Of a DNA stretch of 64,000 nt, positions 32,188-40,522 are shown piece by piece. Within the stretch, counting starts at the first letter, position 1. Each line of letters begins with the position of its first letter. Below the pieces are notes generated by a model. The model searched no databases. It had not been told where the DNA came from and was given only the letters and a program-made list of their open reading frames with translations. The DNA comes from Kocuria salsicia (lineage in GTDB: Bacteria; Actinomycetota; Actinomycetes; Actinomycetales; Micrococcaceae). The DNA lies in contig NZ_VELE01000004.1 of NCBI RefSeq assembly GCF_007681555.1, positions 101,707 to 165,706 on the forward strand. The letters are read 5' to 3'. The position numbers and the translations under genes were made by a program.

Positions 32188-32931
32188 ATGAACCAGAGGA
32201 TCCTCAAGGGACTTGCACCGCTCGCCGTGGCGGGTGCGCTCGTGCTCACCGGGTGCAGCCAGGGCGGGGACGCCGACGACGCCGCCTCGGGCTCGGCGTC
32301 CGCCTCGTCTTCCGCGGCCTCCGGGGCGGCGAGCGGACAGGCATCGACGGGGGCTTCGGACGGGGCATCGGGCGGCGCTTCCGACGGTGCCTCGGCGGGG
32401 GCGTCCGACGGGGCGTCGGACGGCGCCTCTGACGGGGCCTCGGGCGCGGCGGGCGACGGCGCAGCCGGTGGGGCATCCTCCGACGGCTCCGGCCAGGCCG
32501 ACGGAGCCGCGGGCAGCGGTTCGCAGGACGGCTCGGGTGCCTCCGGTGACGGATCCGGTCAGGGAGGTGCCGCCGCGGGCGGTGCTGCTGGCGGTGCCGC
32601 GGGGTCCGACGGATCGAGCGGGGCTGCGGGCGGCTCTGGTGCGTCCGGCGGAACGAACGGTACGGGCGGTAGCGCGGCCGGTGGTTCCGACGCGGCTGGT
32701 GCGGGCGGCTCCGGTGCAGCCAACGGTGCGGGAGGATCCGGCTTCGCGCCCGTCGACAACGGCACCGGGACGATCGGTGCGGGGCAGTACACCGTGCAGC
32801 CCGGGGACACCCTCGGCTCCATCGCGCAGCGCTCTGGCGTGACCGTGGCGCAGCTGTACCAGGCGAACCGGGACCGGATCTCGCTGCACACCATCCGCGC
32901 GGGACAGGTCATCACCATCCCGCAGGTGTGA
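32188..32931 (+). CDS. LysM-domain lipoprotein with a long low-complexity linker
   Basis: 247 aa, ATG 32188 after GGGAGAG. The signal peptide ends in a lipobox (LAVAGALVLTGC), so the protein is probably lipidated at Cys and held on the outer face of the membrane. Residues ~25-190 are almost only Gly, Ala, Ser and Asp, including tandem GASDGAS units. The last ~50 residues are a LysM domain (QYTVQPGDTLGSIAQRSGVT, then YQANRDRI and AGQVITIPQV), which binds peptidoglycan. It looks like a membrane-to-wall tether with a flexible spacer. The repeat region is prone to length change. Confidence 0.85.
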   Translation: MNQRILKGLAPLAVAGALVLTGCSQGGDADDAASGSASASSSAASGAASGQASTGASDGASGGASDGASAGASDGASDGASDGASGAAGDGAAGGASSDGSGQADGAAGSGSQDGSGASGDGSGQGGAAAGGAAGGAAGSDGSSGAAGGSGASGGTNGTGGSAAGGSDAAGAGGSGAANGAGGSGFAPVDNGTGTIGAGQYTVQPGDTLGSIAQRSGVTVAQLYQANRDRISLHTIRAGQVITIPQV

Positions 32932-32949
32932 CCGCCTGACAGGAATCAG

Positions 32950-32994
32950 CGGCCCCGCGGCGTCTGCACCGAGTGGTGCGGGGCCGCGGGGCCG
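32950..32994. terminator. bidirectional terminator between the LysM and nitrite reductase genes
   Basis: A 12-bp perfect outer stem (CGGCCCCGCGGC with GCCGCGGGGCCG) encloses an inner GCACC/GGTGC stem. It lies between two converging genes. Confidence 0.65.
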
Positions 32995-33010
32995 TGTGCC
33001 GCGCCGTCGC

Positions 33011-35935
33011 TCAGTCCGCCACGCGGATGAGGCCCTTCGCACCCCGTTCCGCTTCCGCGAAGGAGTGGTTCACGAACGTGTAGGTGCCCGCCTCGGGGAA
33101 GCTCAGCTCCACGAACCCGCCCTGCGCCGAGGCGAGGTCCAGGGCCTGGGCGCCGCCCGTTCCACCGGGGTTGTTCGTGGCGGACGGGGTGAGCTGGTAG
33201 GCGCCCTCCTTGTAGACGGTGTCGAACTGGCCGCCCACCACGTGGAAGCTCAGCCCCTTGGACGGCCCGGCCGCGAGCACCCAGATCCGCACGCGTTCGT
33301 CCGGGCGGGCGGTCAACGGCGCGTGCATGTACTGGGTGGCGTGGCCGTTGAACATCGTGAACGTGGGCTGCCCGGTCTTGATCTTCTCTGGGTCGACGAC
33401 GGCGCCCGCGCCCTCCGGCACGTCCGGCTGGTTCTCGTCCGGGGCGGAGAGGTAGGTCTCGTTCTGCACGAGCAGGTACTCGCGGTCCACGGCCGGCAGG
33501 TCCGGCGGGTCGATGACCACCGCACCGAACATGCCCGCGGCGACATGCGTGCTCATGGGCATGGACGAGCAGTGGTAGAGCCAGATCCCGGAGCGCTGGG
33601 CCTTGAAGCGGTAGACCAGCGACTCGCCCGGGGCGATCGTGCGCATGGGCTCGTCCGGGGAGACGTCCCCGGCGTGGAAGTCCACCGAGTGGCCCATGGA
33701 TCCGTGGTTCTCCAGGGTGACCTCGAACGTGTCACCCACCTTTCCCCGCAGCGTGGGTCCCATGTACTGGCCGTTGTAGGTCCACGCGTCCATCGTGACG
33801 CCGGGCGCCACCTCGCGGGCCACCTCCTGGACGTCCAGCGTCACGCGGTGCACGGTCTCCTCGGAAGCCGGTTCCAGCACCGGGGAGCGGGTGGTGAAAC
33901 CCTTCCCCGGGGCGGCATTCAGGTCTGCCGACTGCGCGGGATCCGCCTCCGAACCGGCAGCGGTGCCCGAGTCTGCCGCGCCGCCCGCAGCCGACGAGTG
34001 GTCGTGCGTTCCGTCGCCGGACACCGCCTGGCCGTTCTCGTCCACGGGGACCACGTTCACGGTCATGCCCATGGAGCGGTGCCCGATCACCGAGCACCAC
34101 CCGTCCAGGGGATCGGTCACGACTCCCACGTCCACCGTGGCGGTGGCTCCGGGATCGAGCCGTCCGGAGGTCGCGCCGTTGGCGAAGACGAGGTCGTGCA
34201 CCATCGAGGGGTCCTCGTTGACCAGGGTGATGACCAGCCGGTTGCCCCGGGGCACACGGATCTCGGAGGGGTCGAAACGCATGTCCTCGCGGGCATGCAT
34301 CGTCACCTCGGTGGTCTCCCCGGTGCCCTCCGCGGCGGACCCGCCGCCGCCCGAGAGCGAGAACCCTGCGGACTGCGGAGCAATCGCGATCCCCGCCGCC
34401 ACGGCGAGCACCACGGTGAGCACGCCGGCCAGCAGCTGCGTGAGGGGGGAGGCCCCGCCCGCCGACGACGACGCGGCGCTCTGTCGTCTCGCGGAGCCGT
34501 CACCCTCCCGCTGGGTCGGGGCGCCCCGGGACGAGCTCCCGCCGTGCCCCGCGTTCGCTGGCTCCGCCTCGCCCGAGGAGCTGGGCGTCGGTACTGACCC
34601 GGCCCGCCCGGGACGGGACGGTGAGGCAGCCGCGTGCGGTGCGGCGTCCTCCTCGGCCGAGGAGGCCCGAGCGGCGCGTTCGGCGACCATGCGGCGTCGT
34701 GCGGCCACCGAGACCTTGGCGGAGGAGATCATCAGGGGGATGAAGGCCGCGAGCACCACCGCGCCCACGATGGAGACCAGCGCGCGGACCCACGAAGGCA
34801 GGACGCCCGCGGGCAGTGCGAACAGGGCGATGCAGAGGTTGGCGACCGTGGCGCGGTAGACGCCCGCCCGGTTCATCGCCGCCAGCGAGGCGCGCACGGC
34901 GGCGGGTCCGCCGCCCATGGTGGACGGCAGGATGTAGCTCATGGCCCCGAACAGCGTCTGCACCAGGAACCCGGCCACGAACGGGACGGTCAGGGTCTGC
35001 GCGACCGAGGTCTCCAGGCCGCGGGTCGCCACGAGCCAGGCTGCGAGGGCGGAGGTGACGACGAGCCACGCGACGCCCGAGGCCAGGGACCAGCCCATGT
35101 ATCCCTCGGGGCGGCGTCGTTGGGCGGTGCGCAGCATGAGGACACCGATCAGCGCGGCACCCACGGTGTAGAGGGCGAGCCCGGCGGCGGTCAGCGCGGG
35201 GTGGCCGGTCAGCGCGAAGAGGGCGCTGAGCAGGCTGCCCGCGGCCATCAGGGGCAGGGCGATCCGGGAGAGCCGCACGGCGTCGTCGCGCATGCGGGTG
35301 CGCAGGATGGTGGGCCACAGCGTGAGGAGCGTGGCGGAGACCGCGAGGCCCACGAAGCCCAGGACGTTGACGGCCTGGTGGGCCAGCAGCAGCCGCGCGT
35401 GCCACTCGGCGGGCAGGTCACGGGCCAGGATCGCGCCGAAGACGGCACCCACGGGGAGGAAGAAGGACGCCGTGGCGTACCACCGCACCGTGATTCCGAA
35501 GCGCGCGGGCAGGGCCTCGCGCAGCTGACGCAGCAGGGCGAGACCGTGCCACGTGAGCATCGCACCGATCACCGTGGCCGCCACGACCGTCAGCCACCAC
35601 CAGCCGCCCAGCATGCCCGCGATCAGCAGCACCGTGCCCGCCGTGACCCCGTAGATGCGCACGATCTGCCGCGGTCGGTCCGTGTCCGGGAGCTTGTGGT
35701 GCAGCAGCGCCTCGGTGAAGTGCTGGGACCACACCATGATGGACGTGGTGATCAGCCCCAGCGTGACCATGTGCACCATGAGCCAGCGGGTCTCGGGGAT
35801 CCACCGGTGCACCCCGATCACCACCACCAGCGCCACCAGCCACCACCGCACCGGCTTTCCCGCGGTGCGGTGCCAGGACCTCCCGCGACGGGGCTTCGCG
35901 GCGGCGGGGCGCTCAGTGGCTGCGGGGGAGGGCAC
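33011..35935 (-). CDS. nirK: membrane-anchored copper nitrite reductase with extra cupredoxin domain
   Basis: About 974 aa from GTG 35935 (VPSPAATERPAAAKP); the frame is open for another 700 bp upstream but that is antisense to the DUF456 gene. Three parts: a polytopic N-terminal region (residues ~25-380, eight or more helices with His in HMVTLGLITTSIMVWSQHF and TWHGLALL); a linker; then a plastocyanin-like domain (~540-630) with its own type-1 copper set (MVHDLVF; WCSVIGHRSMGM). The C-terminal NirK domain (~680-974) has type-2 ligands in SVDFHAGD and SFHVVGGQF and the type-1 set in LYHCSSMPMSTHVAAGM. NirK reduces nitrite to NO outside the membrane. It lies near moeA, mobA and narGHJI, with which it would form a short denitrification path. 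Confidence 0.87.
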   Translation of the reverse strand: MPSPAATERPAAAKPRRGRSWHRTAGKPVRWWLVALVVVIGVHRWIPETRWLMVHMVTLGLITTSIMVWSQHFTEALLHHKLPDTDRPRQIVRIYGVTAGTVLLIAGMLGGWWWLTVVAATVIGAMLTWHGLALLRQLREALPARFGITVRWYATASFFLPVGAVFGAILARDLPAEWHARLLLAHQAVNVLGFVGLAVSATLLTLWPTILRTRMRDDAVRLSRIALPLMAAGSLLSALFALTGHPALTAAGLALYTVGAALIGVLMLRTAQRRRPEGYMGWSLASGVAWLVVTSALAAWLVATRGLETSVAQTLTVPFVAGFLVQTLFGAMSYILPSTMGGGPAAVRASLAAMNRAGVYRATVANLCIALFALPAGVLPSWVRALVSIVGAVVLAAFIPLMISSAKVSVAARRRMVAERAARASSAEEDAAPHAAASPSRPGRAGSVPTPSSSGEAEPANAGHGGSSSRGAPTQREGDGSARRQSAASSSAGGASPLTQLLAGVLTVVLAVAAGIAIAPQSAGFSLSGGGGSAAEGTGETTEVTMHAREDMRFDPSEIRVPRGNRLVITLVNEDPSMVHDLVFANGATSGRLDPGATATVDVGVVTDPLDGWCSVIGHRSMGMTVNVVPVDENGQAVSGDGTHDHSSAAGGAADSGTAAGSEADPAQSADLNAAPGKGFTTRSPVLEPASEETVHRVTLDVQEVAREVAPGVTMDAWTYNGQYMGPTLRGKVGDTFEVTLENHGSMGHSVDFHAGDVSPDEPMRTIAPGESLVYRFKAQRSGIWLYHCSSMPMSTHVAAGMFGAVVIDPPDLPAVDREYLLVQNETYLSAPDENQPDVPEGAGAVVDPEKIKTGQPTFTMFNGHATQYMHAPLTARPDERVRIWVLAAGPSKGLSFHVVGGQFDTVYKEGAYQLTPSATNNPGGTGGAQALDLASAQGGFVELSFPEAGTYTFVNHSFAEAERGAKGLIRVAD

Positions 35936-36128
35936 GGTGCATCCGATCTTTAAGTGGCTTCTTCCATGCCATTTTAGGCCGGGGCGCGGCGCCGGGGCGG
36001 TGACGGCGGCGACGACGCCGTTGGGGGGAGGAGGACCAGCCCCGTCGTCGGCCACGGCTGGTGGGCGCCGACGGTGTTGTCGGGCAGAGTGGCCGGGACT
36101 CACCGGGGCGGGCCCGTACGATGACTGC

Positions 36129-36632
36129 GTGACCGCAGAGATCATCGCCACCGTGGTGGCCGTCCTCCTGATTGTCGTGGGCTGCGTGGGAATCGTGGTC
36201 CCGGTGCTGCCCGGCTCCATCACCGCCCTGGTGGGGCTGCTCATCTGGGCGTTCGTGGTGCGTGCCCCGGAGGGGTGGGTGGTGCTCGCACTGGGCGGCA
36301 CCCTGCTCGTGGCGGGGATGTCCGCGAGCCTCGTGATGACCGGCAGCACCCTGAAACGCCGGGCCATCCCCAACCGCACGCTGCTCTTCGGGGTGGTCGG
36401 TGCGGTGGTCGGCATGTTCGTGATCCCCGTGGTGGGGCTGCTCATCGGCTTCGTGCTGGGTCTGCTGCTCTCGGAGACCGTGCGCAACAGGAACCTGACC
36501 ACCGCGCTGGAGACCTCGTGGATCGCTGCGAAGGCCATGGGGCTGGGCATGCTGGTGGAGCTCTCCTGCGCGCTGCTGGCCTCGCTCACGTTCATCGTCG
36601 GGGCGATCATCTTCTTCGCCACGCACGCGTAG
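36129..36632 (+). CDS. DUF456 membrane protein
   Basis: 167 aa, GTG 36129 (VTAEIIATVV). Hydrophobic segments run almost throughout: ATVVAVLLIVVGCVGIVVPV then LPGSITALVGLLIWAF, followed by VVLALGGTLLVAG, LFGVVGAVVGMFVIPVVGLL and a last pair. The GxxxPxLPG start and the Gly-zipper repeats are typical of DUF456. Function unknown. It is divergent from nirK. Confidence 0.75.
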   Translation: MTAEIIATVVAVLLIVVGCVGIVVPVLPGSITALVGLLIWAFVVRAPEGWVVLALGGTLLVAGMSASLVMTGSTLKRRAIPNRTLLFGVVGAVVGMFVIPVVGLLIGFVLGLLLSETVRNRNLTTALETSWIAAKAMGLGMLVELSCALLASLTFIVGAIIFFATHA

Positions 36633-36679
36633 TCCGGCGCTCCCCGCCTGCCGCTGCGCCACCGTCCCGCGCATTTCTC

Positions 36680-36725
36680 GTGCAGCTTTTGACGTTTCGC
36701 GGGCCCCAGACGTCAAGAGCTGCAC
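36680..36725. repeat. palindromic hairpin repeat (REP-like)
   Basis: GTGCAGCTTTTGACGT and ACGTCAAGAGCTGCAC pair at 15 of 16 positions around a 14-nt GC loop. It lies 48 bp after the DUF456 stop, so it may be a terminator. Its form resembles the two 60-bp palindromes 0.8 kb away. Confidence 0.5.
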
Positions 36726-36824
36726 TTTTGATGGAGTGGGCGGCGGTGGGTGGCGCTCTTTCGACGGAGTGGGCAGTGACGTGCGCTTCCGTGATGGTGC
36801 GAGCCCCTCGGTAGGGTGGCCCGC

Positions 36825-37406
36825 ATGACTGCAACCTCACCCGTCATCCGTTCCGTGGCCGTGTTCACCGGAGCGAAGGATGGCGCCTCGCCCGAGTACG
36901 CGCGGCTGGCCCGGACCCTCGGAGCCACGCTCGCCCACGCCGGAGTCACCGTGGTCTACGGCGGCGGCAAGGTGGGGCTCATGGGTGCCGTGGCGGACGG
37001 TGCTCTCGACGCGGGCGGCCGCGTGGTGGGCGTGATGCCCGAGCACCTGGTCTCCGGGGAGATCGCGCACCCGGGCCTGAGCGAGCTGGAGGTGGTGCGT
37101 ACCATGCACGAGCGCAAGCAGCGCATGGCGGACCTGGCGGACGCGTTCATCGCCCTGCCCGGCGGCGGAGGGACCCTGGACGAGTTCTTCGAGGCGTGGA
37201 CCTGGCAGCAGCTCGGCGTACATGCGAAGCCGGTGGGCCTGTGCGGGCGCCGGTTCTGGCAGCCGCTGCTGGACATGCTCGACCACATGGTCACCGAGGG
37301 CTTCGTGCGCCCCGAGGACCGGGAGATGCTGGTGGTCGCCGACGGCCCCGACGACGTCCTGCCCCGCTTGAGCGGGTGGCAGCCGCCCGTCCCGAAGTGG
37401 CGCTGA
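36825..37406 (+). CDS. LOG-family protein (cytokinin riboside 5'-monophosphate phosphoribohydrolase type)
   Basis: 193 aa from ATG 36825 ([10 protein letters not shown]), preceded by GGGTGG; GTG 36816 is also in frame. The Rossmann-like fold shows [40 protein letters not shown] and the signature [14 protein letters not shown]. The PGGxGTxxE motif and the MHxRK motif form the active site that releases the base from nucleoside 5'-monophosphates. Bacterial members are widespread and their role in actinobacteria is mostly unclear. Confidence 0.85.
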   Translation: MTATSPVIRSVAVFTGAKDGASPEYARLARTLGATLAHAGVTVVYGGGKVGLMGAVADGALDAGGRVVGVMPEHLVSGEIAHPGLSELEVVRTMHERKQRMADLADAFIALPGGGGTLDEFFEAWTWQQLGVHAKPVGLCGRRFWQPLLDMLDHMVTEGFVRPEDREMLVVADGPDDVLPRLSGWQPPVPKWR

Positions 37407-37445
37407 GCAACCACCCCGGGCACCCCCACCCCTGAGAACCACCCC

Positions 37446-37505
37446 TGCAAAAACTCAGCAAGTGCCGTTCGGGGCGCCTGAAATGGCACGTGCTGAGTTT
37501 TTGCA
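37446..37505. repeat. 60-bp palindromic repeat, copy 1
   Basis: Its ends TGCAAAAACTCAGCA and TGCTGAGTTTTTGCA are exact reverse complements. Inner arms GTGCC/GGCAC are also complementary, making a long stem. It is identical over all 60 bp to the copy at 37647-37706. Confidence 0.8.
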
Positions 37506-37646
37506 GCACGAGTGACGGCAGCAGCGCCGACAGCAGAGAGGGGCGACGACGCCGCTGCGCCGGGTTCCCTGCCTCGCTCGTGCTCCCGCGCCGGTCGCCG
37601 CCTGTGCGAAGCGCGCAACCCCGTCCTGACCGAGAACCGCCACAGG
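37506..37646. other. spacer between the two palindromic repeats
   Basis: I see no gene, RNA or further repeat in these 141 bp; the short open frames are GC-rich chance frames. Confidence 0.5.
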
Positions 37647-37706
37647 TGCAAAAACTCAGCAAGTGCCGTTCGGGGCGCCTGAAATGGCACGTGCTGAGTT
37701 TTTGCA
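37647..37706. repeat. 60-bp palindromic repeat, copy 2
   Basis: A direct repeat of 37446-37505, 201 bp downstream, identical throughout. It lies 50 bp beyond the moeA stop, so one copy may serve as a terminator. Confidence 0.8.
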
Positions 37707-37755
37707 GCGGCTGCGGCTGCGGCGGCAGGGCGAGGCGACGACGTCGCCGCGCCGG

Positions 37756-39150
37756 TCACACCCGCCAGGGCAGCGGGATGACCTCCATGTCCTGGCCGGC
37801 GTGCATGCCGTCCTCCGGGACTACCAGGAGGACATCCGCGTGGGCGAGTCCAGAGAGCATCGCCGGGCCCACCGCGGGCTCGGGGATGACCCGCCCGTCC
37901 TGCAGGTAGGCGGGGATCACGCGGGTGCTGCCGGTGGGTCCGAGCGCCGCACCGGCGGTGACGCGCCGGGTGGCGGGCAGGGCGTCCCCGGTGGCGCCGC
38001 AGATCAGGGCGTGGCCCACGGTGAGCAGACCCGTCATCGCGGACAGCGGTGAACCGGGCAGGGCGAGCACCACGGGCCCGTCGTCGGGCAGCTTGGCGAG
38101 GATCACGCCGTGCGCGGGCTCCTGGGCCACACCGTCGAGGACGAGGTGTGCGCCCAGCTCCTCGAGCGCCTGGCGGACGTGGTCGTCCTCGCCGTGGCCG
38201 GTGCCGCCCGTGGTGACCACGATCTCCGCGCGGGCGTCCAGGAGCGAGTTCGCTCCCATGGGGGACTCCGTCAGCGCGTTGACCGTGCCCTGCGCGCCGT
38301 CGGCCACGCGACGGACCTGGTCCACGTTCGCCCCCAGCTCGTGCAGCACGGCGGGCAGCTGCAGGCCGAGGGAGTCGCGCACCTCGCCCGGGCCGGGGAT
38401 GCCGTCCTCCACCACGTTGGCGAAGCCGAGCAGCACGGTGACGCGCGGGCGGCGTCGTACCGGGAGCATGTCGTGCCCGGCGCTCGCGGCGAGTCCCAGG
38501 TGCACGGGGTTGAGCTTGCGCCCGGCGCGCAGCAGCAGGTCCCCCTGCTCGATCTCCTCGCCCACGGCGCGCACGTCCTGGTTCTTCACCAGGGGAGCGG
38601 CGGGGGTGGCGTCCTCGAGGGTGTCTCCCTCCTCCGCCTTGCGGCCGTGCTCGGTGCCGGCCGGCACCTCCGCGGAGGGGTCCGCGGGGACCACGTGCCC
38701 CCGGTGGGCCTCCAGCAGCGCGGTGGTGCCGAAGGGGACGGCGTCGCCGGTGTTCACGTGGGTGGCCTCGCCCGCCGCGATCTCCACCACGGGCAGCATC
38801 CGCTTCTCCGGGGGCAGGGTCAGCAGCAGGCGCTCGTCGGTCTCTGCGGGCTGCGGGGTGCGGATGCGCCACGGGCCGTCCCCGGCCACGGCCCAGCCGT
38901 CCGCGGCGGCGGAGGCGTAGTGCGGCACGGGCATCTCGGCGGTCACGGACTCGGCGAGGATCTCGTCCTGGCACTGCGCGAGCGGCAGCAGGATCTCGGG
39001 CAGCGTCTGGGGGAGCCCGTAGGCGATGCGCCGGGCCTCGTCCCACTGCGCCCAGTTCACGGTGGGGGCGGCGGTGTCCTGGTGGGCCCCGTGCTGCTCG
39101 TGCTCCTCGCGGGCGGCGGGGTCGTGCGGGTGCGGAAGGCCGGGCATCAT
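37756..39150 (-). CDS. moeA: molybdopterin molybdotransferase
   Basis: 464 aa, ATG 39150 with GAGGAG upstream. MoeA landmarks run in order: PVPHYASAAADGWAVAGDG, IAAGEATHVNTGDAVPFGTT, VTVLLGFANVVEDG and TTGGTGHGEDDHVRQALEEL (the MPT-binding domain). VLALPGSPLSAMTGLLTVGH and a C-terminal domain follow. An acidic insertion around EEGDTLEDATPAAP interrupts domain III. MoeA inserts molybdate into molybdopterin, which NarG needs as a bis-MGD cofactor. It is 19 bp after mobA on the same strand and 1.4 kb from narG. Confidence 0.88.
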   Translation of the reverse strand: MMPGLPHPHDPAAREEHEQHGAHQDTAAPTVNWAQWDEARRIAYGLPQTLPEILLPLAQCQDEILAESVTAEMPVPHYASAAADGWAVAGDGPWRIRTPQPAETDERLLLTLPPEKRMLPVVEIAAGEATHVNTGDAVPFGTTALLEAHRGHVVPADPSAEVPAGTEHGRKAEEGDTLEDATPAAPLVKNQDVRAVGEEIEQGDLLLRAGRKLNPVHLGLAASAGHDMLPVRRRPRVTVLLGFANVVEDGIPGPGEVRDSLGLQLPAVLHELGANVDQVRRVADGAQGTVNALTESPMGANSLLDARAEIVVTTGGTGHGEDDHVRQALEELGAHLVLDGVAQEPAHGVILAKLPDDGPVVLALPGSPLSAMTGLLTVGHALICGATGDALPATRRVTAGAALGPTGSTRVIPAYLQDGRVIPEPAVGPAMLSGLAHADVLLVVPEDGMHAGQDMEVIPLPWRV

Positions 39151-39169
39151 GTCTCCTCAGCGTGCTGAT

Positions 39170-39892
39170 TCAGTGCAGATCGAGCCTGTGAACATCATCC
39201 CACGTGTCCACGTCCGCGGTGCTGTCCTCCGGCACCGGCGTCTCGGTCAGGTCCAGGTGCCGCCAGACGGAGCGCACTGGCGCGTCGGTCGTGGGCGCGG
39301 CGTCGAGCGCGCGGTCCAGGGCTTCCGTGCGCACCAGTACGGCCAGGTTCTCGCGGCGCCCCTCGGCGGAGACGGCGATCATTCCGTCCGAGGAGGACGT
39401 CGACGACGCCGCCCTGGCCGCCTCCGCGCGCAGCGCCGGCAGGGCGCGGTCCACGAAGGGCATGTCGCACGCCAGCACCGCGGTCCAGGCAGCGCGTGCG
39501 GCCACGGGGGAGAGACTTGCGGCTCCGGCCGCGATCGCCGCCGCCGGGCCGGAGAAGGGCGGGTCCTCACGGGTGCGCAGCACGTCCTCGGGCAGCGGCT
39601 GGTCCTCCGGCCCCACGACCACCACGGTGCCGAACGGGCGCACAGACTCGACGGTGTGCGCCAGCAGCGTGGAGCCCCGCAGCGGGAGTCCGGCCTTGGG
39701 CGTCCCGCCCAGCCGGGAGGAGCGGCCGCCGGCCACCACGATGCTGTCGAAGCGCGTGAGGATCTCGACGCCGGGGGCACTGTCTGCTGCTCCGTCGTCC
39801 CCTGTGCCGGCGTCAGCGGCGTCGTGCCAGGCCCGTTCTGACGCGGGGTCTGGCAGGGAACCGGGAACGGAACCGGAGCCGGGGGTGACCAC
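39170..39892 (-). CDS. mobA: molybdenum cofactor guanylyltransferase
   Basis: 240 aa, GTG 39892 three bases after the stop of the upstream membrane-protein gene. The nucleotidyltransferase signature is SIVVAGGRSSRLGGTPKAGL, with SGPAAAIAAGAASLSP and AVLACDMPFVDRALPAL after it. The last is the metal-binding LACDxP motif. The C-terminal VDTWDDVHRL matches the family's closing motif. An N-terminal extension of about 45 residues lacks structure. MobA adds GMP to molybdopterin to make MGD for enzymes such as NarG. Confidence 0.82.
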   Translation of the reverse strand: MVTPGSGSVPGSLPDPASERAWHDAADAGTGDDGAADSAPGVEILTRFDSIVVAGGRSSRLGGTPKAGLPLRGSTLLAHTVESVRPFGTVVVVGPEDQPLPEDVLRTREDPPFSGPAAAIAAGAASLSPVAARAAWTAVLACDMPFVDRALPALRAEAARAASSTSSSDGMIAVSAEGRRENLAVLVRTEALDRALDAAPTTDAPVRSVWRHLDLTETPVPEDSTADVDTWDDVHRLDLH

Positions 39893-39895
39893 GGC

Positions 39896-40291
39896 TCAGA
39901 GGGTGGACTCGGCGTCGTCGAGCTCGAGGTCCTCGTCCGCGGGGCGCGGCTTCTTGGGCAGGCCCGCGATCCGCAGCCCGCACTCGACGGCCAGCAGGAC
40001 GAACGCGATGTAGTACAGGATCATCGTGGGGTACAGCGAGGGGATCCGCTGGCTCATGCCCACCAGGGAGAGCACCAGCAGGACCGCGGCGAGGATCGTC
40101 ACCAGCAGGTGGGCCGTGCCGAAGACGCCGGGGCGGCCCTTGCGCGCGAGGTAGGCGGCGCCCAGCGCGAAGAGGATGGGGAACAGCAGCTGCCCGGCGA
40201 GCGTGATGCCGTCCTGGACGTACGGGTAGACCCCCATGGCCTGGACGGCCGCGGTGACCACGAGCAGGAGGGGCGCGACGATCGACTTCAT
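39896..40291 (-). CDS. small membrane protein, unknown function
   Basis: 131 aa from ATG 40291 (MKSIVAPLLLVVTAAV); the frame is open further upstream but without coding character. Four hydrophobic segments are visible: the start, QLLFPILFALGAAYLA, LLVTILAAVLLVLSLVG and YPTMILYYIAFVLLAVECGL. An acidic tail (ADEDLELDDAESTL) follows. It is not recognised. Close spacing puts it at the head of a mobA-moeA operon, which suggests a link to molybdenum metabolism or simply co-transcription. Confidence 0.6.
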   Translation of the reverse strand: MKSIVAPLLLVVTAAVQAMGVYPYVQDGITLAGQLLFPILFALGAAYLARKGRPGVFGTAHLLVTILAAVLLVLSLVGMSQRIPSLYPTMILYYIAFVLLAVECGLRIAGLPKKPRPADEDLELDDAESTL

Positions 40292-40411
40292 GAGACACCA
40301 GTCTAGGGGCGGCGGCGGGAGCGGTCCGACGGCGTCCGCGCGGGTTGAGCGGGCGCGCGGCCGGGCCCGAGATGCCGCCCGGACCAGGTCGAACACGGTT
40401 CGGGCGGACGA

Positions 40412-40424
40412 TTAGGTCACCTAA
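40412..40424. promoter_or_regulatory. 13-bp palindrome upstream of narG
   Basis: TTAGGTCACCTAA is a perfect inverted repeat around a central C, about 100 bp before the narG ATG. The half-site TTAGGT is seen in DtxR/IdeR iron boxes, but the spacing is shorter than that consensus, so the regulator is not identified. Confidence 0.4.
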
Positions 40425-40522
40425 GTGTGTGGTATTTCCGCAGGTCAGAGCGCTAATTAGGGAGCATCGCCACGCCCGATTTAATCCGCAGCCGCGATGC
40501 CAAAAGGGCTTAGCATTCGGGT

